Shown here piece after piece: positions 1 through 5,136 of a stretch of DNA of 5,136 bases. Source of the stretch: DATHGT01 sp035317605 (GTDB taxonomy: Bacteria > Methylomirabilota > Methylomirabilia > Rokubacteriales > CSP1-6). Made by a program: the position numbers and the translations under genes. The notes beneath the pieces are model-generated. The model had not been told where the DNA came from and ran no database searches. It saw only the letters and a list, made by a program, of their open reading frames with translations. The first letter of the stretch is position 1. Each line of letters opens with the position of its first letter. The stretch covers positions 1 through 5,136 of the forward strand of contig DATHGT010000289.1 of the NCBI GenBank assembly GCA_035317605.1, written 5' to 3'.

Positions 1-169
1 TCATCCCGCTCGCCTGACCGGCGACCGCGAGCGGCGCGAACGCGTCGACGCCGTCGGCCTCGAACGACCACGCGTCGACGTAGCCGAGCCGCTCGGCCTC
101 ACGCGCGAGGTCGGCGTGCTCGGCCAGCGTGAAGCCATCGAGTGGCACCGTCAAACCGAGCCGTTTCAT
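1..169 (-). CDS. Luciferase-like (probably F420-dependent) oxidoreductase, N-terminal fragment
   Basis: The minus strand reads as an open frame from an ATG at 169-167 to the left edge, giving 56 complete codons. The protein begins MKRLGLTVPLDGFTLAEHAD and continues with an AREAERLGY helix and a DAWSFEADGVDAFAPLAV stretch. This is the usual start of the bacterial luciferase-like monooxygenase TIM barrel: first strand GLTVPL, first helix LAEHADLAREAERLGY, second strand DAWSFE. Members of this form are mostly annotated as LLM-class F420-dependent oxidoreductases, cytoplasmic enzymes that move hydride between F420 (or FMN) and an organic substrate. Full proteins are about 300-350 residues, so more than 80 percent lies outside the window and the cofactor choice cannot be checked. 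The ATG at 169 matches where relatives begin, but no Shine-Dalgarno sequence precedes it. The gene is divergent from the plus-strand genes and shares the repeat-bearing region 170-386 with them. Family call is good; cofactor and substrate are inference. Confidence 0.8.
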   Translation of the reverse strand, partial: MKRLGLTVPLDGFTLAEHADLAREAERLGYVDAWSFEADGVDAFAPLAVAGQASGM

Positions 170-180
170 CGACCGACTTT

Positions 181-203
181 GGGGGGTGCGAGACGCACCC
201 CCC
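181..203. repeat. G-run/C-run hairpin just upstream of the oxidoreductase start
   Basis: Bases 181-190 (six G then TGCG) are the exact reverse complement of 194-203, with a 3-base AGA loop at 191-193, giving a 10 bp stem. Beyond a T/C mismatch, 177-179 can pair with 205-207. The right arm overlaps the first 69-base repeat unit (195-263), so the left arm looks like a short inverted piece of the same repeat family. On the minus strand the hairpin ends 11 bases before the oxidoreductase ATG, so it could lie in that mRNA's leader. Neither side has a T-run, so it is not a standard intrinsic terminator. Confidence 0.7.
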
Positions 204-263
204 CAAGCCCCCCATGTGGTTCAGCGATCGAGTTAGGACTCGATCGCGACAGCGATCAACCGT
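195..263. repeat. 69-base tandem repeat, unit 1
   Basis: The unit begins GCAC with a 7-C run (198-204), then AAG, then a 6-C run (208-213), and ends ACCGT. It is followed directly by a second copy; I count 59 of 69 bases identical. Inside it, 224-233 and 238-247 form a perfect 10 bp inverted repeat around a TAGG loop. On the minus strand it shows two G-runs of 7 and 6 separated by CTT. Because 69 is divisible by three, it appears as a 23-residue repeat in any frame, but no frame looks like a real protein. Its place between divergent genes suggests a dispersed intergenic element or a regulatory site; the sequence does not say which. Confidence 0.85.
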
Positions 264-332
264 GCACCCCCCCAAGCCCCCCACTTGGTTCAGCGATCGA
301 GCTGAGACTCGATCGCGAGGGCGAAGTACCGT
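264..332. repeat. 69-base tandem repeat, unit 2
   Basis: This is the second copy of the unit, in direct orientation and without spacer. The C-runs (267-273 and 277-282) and the GGTTCAGCGATCGAG block are unchanged. Differences cluster after the second C-run, at the palindrome centre, and between the palindrome and the ACCGT end. Its inverted repeat is 293-301 with 308-316, a 9 bp stem around a 6-base loop. The stem is kept while the centre differs from unit 1 (TTAGG against CTGAG), which suggests that the fold or the dyad symmetry is what matters. Confidence 0.85.
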
Positions 333-374
333 CCGAGTCGTTTCCGCGTCCATCGTTCTCGAGCGCATAGGGTA

Positions 375-380
375 CGCTAT
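375..380 (+). promoter_or_regulatory. Probable -10 element, leaderless start of the HIT-like gene
   Basis: CGCTAT lies exactly 6 bases before the ATG at 387, at the spacing expected when the transcript begins at or next to the start codon. No Shine-Dalgarno sequence is present: the only purine-rich candidate, AGGG at 369-372, is 14 bases from the ATG. TACGCT at 373-378 is an alternative hexamer. No clear TTGACA-like -35 box is seen, so the call rests on the -10 and on the same spacing at the 768 gene. Confidence 0.35.
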
Positions 381-386
381 CCCCTC

Positions 387-707
387 ATGAGCGAAGGCGA
401 GTTCGTGAAAGTGGACGGGTGCGATCTGTGTCGGGCGAAGAAATTGACGCCGTGGTTTCACGAGGACGACATCTGCTGGATAGCGGAGTGCGAGATCTGC
501 GAGGTGCCGATGGTGGTGTGGCGCTGGCACGGTACCACACCGCCGGCCGAGCACGTGACCCACATGCGCGAGCGATTGGGCGAGGTCGCCACCGCGCAGC
601 TCGGCGAGTACTACGTCGATGGCCACATGCGCAACATCCCCGACCACTACCACGCCCACGCCCGGCCCAAGGGCGGCTTCTTCGGCTCCGACGCGAGACG
701 CCGCTGA
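387..707 (+). CDS. Small Cys/His-rich protein, histidine-triad (HIT)-like
   Basis: This 106-residue cytoplasmic protein has no signal peptide or membrane segment. It has CDLC at residues 12-15, CEIC at 35-38, a further Cys at 30, and a DHYHAHARP segment at 86-94. The H-Y-H-A-H-A pattern (His 87, 89, 91) fits the HIT signature of three histidines alternating with other residues, and the order CxxC, then HEDD..., then a VVWRWH strand, then a helix, then the triad resembles a shortened HIT fold. HIT proteins are nucleotidyl hydrolases or transferases that use the middle His as nucleophile; the cysteines probably bind zinc. Usual HIT proteins are about 110-150 residues. The ATG at 387 has a -10-like hexamer 6 bases upstream and no Shine-Dalgarno. 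The next gene starts 60 bases downstream with its own candidate promoter, so membership in that gene set is uncertain. A zinc-binding protein unrelated to HIT remains possible; the gene itself is very likely real. Confidence 0.8.
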   Translation: MSEGEFVKVDGCDLCRAKKLTPWFHEDDICWIAECEICEVPMVVWRWHGTTPPAEHVTHMRERLGEVATAQLGEYYVDGHMRNIPDHYHAHARPKGGFFGSDARRR

Positions 708-755
708 CCCCGTCCCGTCTCGACGGCATCGCGGTACCCGCGCCGGAATCTGCGC

Positions 756-761
756 GATAAT
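756..761 (+). promoter_or_regulatory. Probable -10 element for the hydantoinase gene set
   Basis: GATAAT, one base from the TATAAT consensus, lies exactly 6 bases (CCGCGC) before the ATG at 768, the same spacing as at the 387 gene. It is the most AT-rich spot in the 60-base gap 708-767. No Shine-Dalgarno precedes 768, so a leaderless transcript is likely. A -35 box is not recognisable at 17-18 bases upstream. A short CGCGG/CCGCG hairpin (730-742) overlaps where it would be. Confidence 0.5.
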
Positions 762-767
762 CCGCGC

Positions 768-2447
768 ATGAGCTTGACGGTCGATCCGATCACGGTGTCG
801 GTGATTCAGCATCGGTTGCACGCGATCGTGGCGGAGATGGGCGAGGCGATGCTGCGGACGTCGTACTCGCAGATCCTGAACTCCAGCCGTGATTTCTCCA
901 CGGCCGTGTGCGATCCGGGCGGGCGGCTCATCGCGCAGGCGGAGCACGTGCCGATTCACGTGGGGGCCTTGCCGTGGGCCGTGGCTTCCGTGAAGGCGTT
1001 CTTCGGCGACACCATCCGTCCCGGCGACGTGTTCCTGCTCAACGATCCCTATCACGGCAACAACCATCTGCCGGATCTCACGGCCTTCGTCCCGGTCTTC
1101 GCCGACGGGCGTCTGCTTTTCTGGTCGGTGAACCGTTCGCATCAGTCTGACATCGGCGGCGCCACGCACGGCGCGTACAACCCCGGCGCGACAGAGATCT
1201 GGCAGGAGGGCATCCGCATCACCCCGCTCAAGCTCTACGAGGCGGGGGCCGTGCGCGAGGACGTGCTCCAGATGATCGCCACCAACGTCCGTCACCCGCG
1301 GGACTTCCGCGGCGACCTGGCGGCGATGATCGGGTCGGCGCGGGTCGGCGAGCGGCGGCTGCACGCGCTGCTCGCCGAGTACGGCACCGAGCAGACGCTG
1401 GCCGGCGTGGAGGCGGTGCTCGACAGCGCCGAGCGACGCACGCGTGCCTGCATCGCCGGGTGGAAGGACGGCGTGTTCCGCGGCGAGGCCATCATCGACG
1501 ACGACGGGCGGGGCCATCGCGATCTCTGGATCCGGGCCGTGGTCACCAAGCGCGGGTCGGATCTGACCGTCGACATCACGGACTGCCATCCGCAGGTGAC
1601 CTCGTTCATCAACTCGTCGTACGCCAACATGCGGGCGTCGGTGGCGATGGCCATCGCGTACCTGATCGATCCGGACATCCCGAAGAACGACGGCACGTTC
1701 CGGCCGGTGACCGTGATCGCGCGCGAGGGCACGATCGCGTGGGCCAAGGCGCCCGCGCCCGTCACCCTGTGCACGAACTGCTGTGCCCAGGAGATCGGCG
1801 AGGCGATCATCAAGGCGCTGTCGCGGGCGTGTCCCGAGCGCGCGATGGCCGGCTGGGGCCGGCGCTTTCGCATCGCGCTCCAGGGGAGGCATCCGAAGAC
1901 CGGGCGCGGATTCATCTGGCACATGTTCCAGGCGCGGCCGGGTGGCGGCGCATCGTCGGCGGGCGACGGCTGGCCGGGCGCCGGCGAGTGGCAGGCCGCT
2001 GGCGGGATCAAGTTCGGCAGCCTCGAAGTCACCGAGGCGCGCTTCCCGCTGTTCTTCCGCCGTCACGAATTCCGTCCCGATTCGGGAGGGCGCGGGCGCT
2101 ATCGCGGCGGGACCGGCGGCGTCCTCGAGCTGGTCGTCGAAACCGACGAGACCGCGGTAGCGAACACCGCGGGCGACGGCGTGCGCCACGGCGCGTGCGG
2201 CATGGCGGACGGCAAGGACGGCGCTCCGCATCGTTATCGGCTGCTCTCGAAGGGCAAGTCGCGCGAGCTTCAGACCAAAGAGCTGGGAATCCAGGTCAAG
2301 CCCGGCGACGTCTTTATGGTCGAGTCGGGCGGAGGCGGCGGCTGGGGTGACCCGAAGCAGCGTACGCGCGCCGAGCACGAGGCCGATTCGCTGAATGGAT
2401 TCGTGTTGGGTAACGGCCGGCCCCGCCGCCCGAAGGGGAAACGGTAA
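768..2447 (+). CDS. hyuB: Hydantoinase B/oxoprolinase family subunit
   Basis: This 559-residue protein is full length for the family (usually about 520-600). Family motifs appear in order: RDFSTAVCDPGGRLIAQAEH (41-60), IHVGALP (63-69), LNDPYHGNNHLPDLT (91-105), SHQSDIGGATHG (124-135), EGIRITPLKL (147-156), RGDLAAMIGSARVGERRL (181-198), PGGGASSAGDGWPG (391-404), DSGGRGRYRGGTGG (438-451) and SGGGGGWGDP (520-529). About 30 basic, low-complexity residues follow the last motif. HyuB subunits pair with HyuA subunits in ATP-dependent N-methylhydantoinase, caprolactamase and related enzymes; 5-oxoprolinase fuses both parts, and acetone and acetophenone carboxylases are relatives. They are cytoplasmic. 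The partner HyuA is encoded at 3122 onward, separated only by a nitroreductase gene. The ATG at 768 is supported by the family-like start (VDPITVSVIQHRL) and the -10 element just upstream. The symbol is a family label; the true substrate cannot be read from sequence. Confidence 0.95.
   Translation: MSLTVDPITVSVIQHRLHAIVAEMGEAMLRTSYSQILNSSRDFSTAVCDPGGRLIAQAEHVPIHVGALPWAVASVKAFFGDTIRPGDVFLLNDPYHGNNHLPDLTAFVPVFADGRLLFWSVNRSHQSDIGGATHGAYNPGATEIWQEGIRITPLKLYEAGAVREDVLQMIATNVRHPRDFRGDLAAMIGSARVGERRLHALLAEYGTEQTLAGVEAVLDSAERRTRACIAGWKDGVFRGEAIIDDDGRGHRDLWIRAVVTKRGSDLTVDITDCHPQVTSFINSSYANMRASVAMAIAYLIDPDIPKNDGTFRPVTVIAREGTIAWAKAPAPVTLCTNCCAQEIGEAIIKALSRACPERAMAGWGRRFRIALQGRHPKTGRGFIWHMFQARPGGGASSAGDGWPGAGEWQAAGGIKFGSLEVTEARFPLFFRRHEFRPDSGGRGRYRGGTGGVLELVVETDETAVANTAGDGVRHGACGMADGKDGAPHRYRLLSKGKSRELQTKELGIQVKPGDVFMVESGGGGGWGDPKQRTRAEHEADSLNGFVLGNGRPRRPKGKR
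2433..2438 (+). promoter_or_regulatory. Shine-Dalgarno site of the nitroreductase gene
   Basis: AAGGGG lies inside the last codons of the B subunit gene, 9 bases before the ATG at 2448. It supports that start and contrasts with the missing Shine-Dalgarno at 387 and 768: the genes inside the transcript have one, the promoter-proximal genes do not. Confidence 0.6.
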
Positions 2448-3125
2448 ATGGATCTGTACGAGGCGATGCGGACGACGTTCGCGGCGCGGGAGTTCACCGA
2501 CGATCCGTTGCCCGACGAGACGCTGGCGCAGATCCTCGACCGCGCGCGGTTCGCGCCGAGCGGCGGCAACCGCCAGGGCTGGCACGTGATCGTCGTTCGC
2601 GACCGCGCCAGCCGCGAAGGCCTGGCCAAGGCGACGATGCCCGCGGCCAAGCGCTACACCGCGCAAGGCAAGGCCGGCGAGAACCCGTGGAACAGCGTCG
2701 ATCCGACGGCGCTCGACGCCGCCACGATCGAACGTACCGAAGCGAACGTTCGGCTCATCGAGCCCGTGCTGCGCGCGCCGGTGGTGCTGGTGATCTGCGT
2801 GGACCTGAAAGTCGTGGCCGCCACCGATCAGTATCTGAAACGCGTCGGGGTCATCGCGGGCGCGTCGATCTATCCCTTCGTCTGGAACGTGCTCCTGTCG
2901 GCGCGGGCCCACGGCTTCGGGGGCACGATCACCACGCTCGCCGTCTCCGAGGAGCCGCAGATCCAATCGCTGCTCGGCATTCCGCCGCACGTGGCGGTGG
3001 CCGCGGTGATGCCGCTCGGCCGGCCGGTCACGCAGCTCACGAAGCTCAAGCGCAGGCCGGTGGCCGAGTTCGCGGTGAGCGAGCGCTGGGGCGGCGCGCC
3101 CTTCGGTCAGGGGAGTCGAGGCTGA
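2448..3125 (+). CDS. Nitroreductase-family FMN oxidoreductase
   Basis: This 225-residue protein is of usual length for the family. It starts with the family helix MDLYEAMRTTFAAREFTDDP (1-20), where Arg14 is the conserved FMN-phosphate contact, followed by LPDETLAQILDRARFAPSGG (21-40), NRQGWHVIVV (41-50) and, near the end, GFGGTITTL (156-164), LLGIPPHVAVAAVMPLGRP (175-193). These are the FMN-binding and dimer elements of the NfnB/BluB-like fold. Such enzymes are cytoplasmic dimers using NAD(P)H or F420H2; besides nitro groups they act on enones and halogenated aromatics, and some dehydrogenate cyclic dipeptides or azolines. The ATG directly follows the TAA of the B subunit gene with no gap and has a Shine-Dalgarno at 2433-2438. 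The TGA shares 4 bases with the start of the A subunit gene. This packing implies co-translation and a role tied to the hydantoinase-type enzyme. The natural substrate is unknown. Confidence 0.93.
   Translation: MDLYEAMRTTFAAREFTDDPLPDETLAQILDRARFAPSGGNRQGWHVIVVRDRASREGLAKATMPAAKRYTAQGKAGENPWNSVDPTALDAATIERTEANVRLIEPVLRAPVVLVICVDLKVVAATDQYLKRVGVIAGASIYPFVWNVLLSARAHGFGGTITTLAVSEEPQIQSLLGIPPHVAVAAVMPLGRPVTQLTKLKRRPVAEFAVSERWGGAPFGQGSRG
3110..3115 (+). promoter_or_regulatory. Shine-Dalgarno site supporting a CTG start
   Basis: GGGGAG lies 6 bases before CTG at 3122-3124, near-ideal spacing for initiation there. It falls within the last codons of the nitroreductase gene, so ribosomes finishing at TGA 3123-3125 could re-initiate at the overlapping CTG. 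This site is the main sequence support, with protein alignment, for the unusual start codon. Confidence 0.6.
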
Positions 3126-5136
3126 CCTTCCGCGTCGGCATCGACGTCGGCGGCACCTTCACCGACCTCGTCTCCGTGGACGACACCGGGCGCGTGACGT
3201 TCGCCAAGGCCGCCTCGACTCCGCGCGATCCGTCGCTCGGCGTGCTCGACGGTCTCACGCGCCTGGCCCAGGCCCTCGGGCTCGAGCGCGCCGCGCTGCT
3301 CGCGCGGACCGAACGCATCGTCCACGGGACCACCGTCGCGACCAACGCGCTGCTCGAGCGCAAGGGCGCGCGCGTCGGCCTGCTGACGACCGAGGGCCAT
3401 CGCGACGTGCTGGAGATGCGCGAAGGACTGAAGGACGATCGCTATAACTTGCGCATGCCGCCGCCGGTGCCGCTGGTGCCCCGCGCGCTGCGCGTGGGCG
3501 TTCGCGAGCGCGTGCGCGCCGACGGGCGCGTGGAGGTTCCGCTCGACCCGCGCTCGCTGACGCGCGGGATCGAGGCGCTGCGCTCCGCTGACGTGGGCGC
3601 GGTCGCCGTCTGTTACCTGCATTCCTACCGCGATCCGCGCCACGAGCGGCTCACGCGCGCGGCGCTCGCCAAGGCTCTGCCGCGCGCGTACGTCTCGCTC
3701 TCGTCCGAGGTGCTGCCGCAGATCAAGGAGTACGAGCGCGTGTGCACGACGGTGGTCAACGCGTACGTCGGGCCGATCCTGTCCGACTATCTCGCGCGTC
3801 TCGGCCGGCGTCTCGCCGAGGCGGGCTATCGCGAGCCCGTGCTCGTCATGCAATCGCACGGCGGCGTCGCCCCGATCGCCGAGGCCGCGCGCCTTGCCGC
3901 CGGCGCCGTGCTGTCGGGGCCCGCGGGCGGTGTGGCGGCCAGCCGATACTGCGCCTCGCTGGTCGGCGCGGGCGATCTGATCACGTTCGATATGGGCGGG
4001 ACCAGCACCGACATCTCGCTCGTGGCCGGCGGCGAGGCTCCGCTCGCGGTGGACCGCGCGGTGGGCGAGTATCGCGTCGCGCTTCCGAGTCTCGACATCG
4101 TCTCGCTGGGCGCGGGCGGCGGCTCCATCGGATGGGTCGACGCGGGAGGGATTCTTCAGGTTGGTCCGCAATCGGCCGGCGCCGATCCCGGACCGGCGTG
4201 CTACGGCCGCGGCGGCACCGCGGCGACCGTGACCGACGCCAACCTCGTGCTGGGATATCTCGACGCCGATAACTTTCTGGGCGGCGAGTCGCGTCTCGAC
4301 TCCGGCGCCGCCGAGAGCGCGGTCGACAATCTCGCTCGGCCGCTCGGGCTCGATCGCGTGCGGGCCGCGTGGGGCGTGCACGAGGTCGTCAACACCCGCA
4401 TGGCCGAGGGTGTGCGCCTGGTCTCGGTGCGGCGCGGCGTGGACCCGCGGCGCTTCGCGCTGCTCGCCTTCGGCGGCGCCGCCGGCCTGCACGCCACCGA
4501 CGTCGCCCGGCGTCTGGACATGCGGCGCGTGGTGCTGCCGCGCGCGGCCTCCGTGCTGTCGGCGTGGGGCATGCTCGCGACCGACCTCCGCTACGAGCTG
4601 GTGGAGAGCCACGTGGGCGATCTGCGCGCGCTGCGGCCGGCGACGCTGCGCCGGCTCTTCGCGCGGATGGAAACTCAGGCGCGGCGCCGGCTCGGGAAGT
4701 TCGACGGTGAGATCCGCACGCAGCGCGCGATGGACATGCGCTACGGCGAGCAGGTGTTCGAGATCACGGTGCCGCTCGACGGCGTCGACCTCGAATCTCC
4801 CGATCCGCTGAAGGACATCGTCGAGCGCTTTCACGAGCGCCACGAGGCGCTCTACACCTACAGCTTGCGCGACCAGGACGTGGTGCTCGTCAACGCGCGC
4901 GTGGCCGCGATCGGCACGCTACCCGCGCTGCCCCAGGAGCCGGCGCTGCCGTCACGCGCGCCGGCGGCGCCGCGGTCGCGCCGCCGCGTCTACCTCGGAG
5001 ACTGGCGCGACGTCCCCGTTCACGACCTCGACACGCTGGCGCCGGGACAGACGATCGACGGTCCCGCAGTGCTCGAGGCCGCGACCACGACCGTGCTGCT
5101 GCGTGGGAGTGATCGCGCGACGGTCACTCCGCTCGG
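3122..5136 (+). CDS. hyuA: Hydantoinase A/oxoprolinase family subunit, C-terminus cut by window
   Basis: The frame stays open for 671 codons to the right edge; family members are about 680-700 residues, so probably only 10-30 are missing. Numbering from CTG, the motifs are FRVGIDVGGTFTD (3-15, actin/hexokinase-type phosphate loop), HGTTVATNALLER (68-80), LLTTEGHRD (87-95), LSGPAGGVA (264-272), DMGGTSTDIS (290-299, second phosphate loop), GAGGGSIGWVD (330-340), SAGADPGPACYGRGG (351-365) and FGGAAGLHA (450-458). The subunit binds ATP and activates the substrate carbonyl by phosphorylation, working with the B subunit in the cytoplasm. The start is unusual: relatives begin MTFRVGIDVGGTFTD, and here the Met position is CTG, overlapping the nitroreductase TGA as CTGA. 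No ATG, GTG or TTG occurs in frame from 2891 to 3121, and the first one downstream (GTG 3176) would delete the first phosphate loop. Family identity is very secure; CTG as the start is well supported but unproven. Confidence 0.95.
   Translation, partial: MTFRVGIDVGGTFTDLVSVDDTGRVTFAKAASTPRDPSLGVLDGLTRLAQALGLERAALLARTERIVHGTTVATNALLERKGARVGLLTTEGHRDVLEMREGLKDDRYNLRMPPPVPLVPRALRVGVRERVRADGRVEVPLDPRSLTRGIEALRSADVGAVAVCYLHSYRDPRHERLTRAALAKALPRAYVSLSSEVLPQIKEYERVCTTVVNAYVGPILSDYLARLGRRLAEAGYREPVLVMQSHGGVAPIAEAARLAAGAVLSGPAGGVAASRYCASLVGAGDLITFDMGGTSTDISLVAGGEAPLAVDRAVGEYRVALPSLDIVSLGAGGGSIGWVDAGGILQVGPQSAGADPGPACYGRGGTAATVTDANLVLGYLDADNFLGGESRLDSGAAESAVDNLARPLGLDRVRAAWGVHEVVNTRMAEGVRLVSVRRGVDPRRFALLAFGGAAGLHATDVARRLDMRRVVLPRAASVLSAWGMLATDLRYELVESHVGDLRALRPATLRRLFARMETQARRRLGKFDGEIRTQRAMDMRYGEQVFEITVPLDGVDLESPDPLKDIVERFHERHEALYTYSLRDQDVVLVNARVAAIGTLPALPQEPALPSRAPAAPRSRRRVYLGDWRDVPVHDLDTLAPGQTIDGPAVLEAATTTVLLRGSDRATVTPL

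Noticed and set aside
181..203. The G/C hairpin as an intrinsic terminator.
   Set aside because: Neither strand has a T-run after the stem, and it lies upstream of both flanking gene starts, not after a gene end.
116..390. Short plus-strand open frames with a 23-residue repeat (HPPKPP... type) across the intergenic region.
   Set aside because: The repeat is a by-product of the 69-base DNA unit, which is divisible by three and so repeats in every frame. The frames overlap the oxidoreductase start, and base differences between units are not confined to silent positions.
730..742. CGCGG-TAC-CCGCG hairpin between the HIT-like and B subunit genes as a terminator.
   Set aside because: The stem is only 5 bp with no T-run and is expected by chance in such GC-rich sequence.
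1460..2350. A 296-codon Arg-rich plus-strand frame within the B subunit gene.
   Set aside because: It is an out-of-frame shadow of HyuB: very Arg/Gly-rich, no motifs, no Shine-Dalgarno, and fully inside a gene with clear family motifs.
99..2990. A 963-codon open frame on the minus strand, antisense to the B subunit and nitroreductase genes.
   Set aside because: Its protein is Arg/His/Ala/Asp-rich with no recognisable domain, as expected for the mirror of GC-biased codons. The plus-strand frames carry many ordered family motifs, and this frame also runs through the 69-base repeats and into the oxidoreductase gene.
3107..4843. A 578-codon open frame on the minus strand, antisense to the A subunit gene.
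   Set aside because: It shows the same Arg/His/Ala-rich shadow composition without motifs. The plus strand here has a complete, ordered set of hydantoinase A motifs with an intact frame.
3122..5136. Frameshift or pseudogene in the A subunit, suggested by the lack of an ATG-initiated frame there.
   Set aside because: I translated codon by codon from 3122 to the edge and found no stop or frame change; all expected motifs are in one frame. The missing ATG is explained by a CTG start, and the missing stop by the window edge.

Overview
The window is GC-rich (roughly two thirds G+C by eye) bacterial DNA with dense genes, short gaps and strong third-position G/C bias. An F420-type luciferase-like oxidoreductase, hydantoinase A/B-type subunits and starts without Shine-Dalgarno sequences fit a high-GC soil or sediment lineage, such as Rokubacteria, Binatota or an actinobacterium. 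This is an impression from gene content only; no marker gene here fixes the taxon.

Layout. Bases 1-169 (minus strand) hold the first 56 codons of a luciferase-like, probably F420-dependent oxidoreductase that runs off the left edge. Bases 170-386 are a divergent intergenic region. It carries a G/C-run hairpin and two tandem 69-base units, each with a 9-10 bp internal palindrome, and ends in a probable promoter for the plus strand. Bases 387-707 (plus) encode a 106-residue cysteine- and histidine-rich protein that I read as a reduced histidine-triad (HIT)-like protein. After 60 bases with another probable promoter comes a tightly packed plus-strand gene set: a hydantoinase B/oxoprolinase subunit (768-2447), a nitroreductase-family flavoprotein (2448-3125, no gap) and a hydantoinase A/oxoprolinase subunit (3122 to the right edge, 4-base overlap, missing only its last residues).

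How the genes fit together. HyuA- and HyuB-type subunits normally form one ATP-dependent enzyme that opens cyclic amides (N-methylhydantoin, 5-oxoproline, caprolactam) or, in relatives, carboxylates ketones. Here a flavin oxidoreductase gene sits between the two subunit genes with no free bases, which suggests that a redox step on the same substrate, or on its product, is made together with the ATP-dependent step. The substrate cannot be told from sequence.

Most unusual points: the B - nitroreductase - A gene order; the apparent CTG start of the A subunit, which has no ATG, GTG or TTG nearby in frame and would be missed or mis-started by standard gene callers; matching -10-like hexamers exactly 6 bases before the ATG of both promoter-proximal plus-strand genes, suggesting leaderless mRNAs; and the 69-base tandem repeat in the divergent promoter region. 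I saw no tRNA, rRNA, CRISPR array, insertion sequence or convincing intrinsic terminator.
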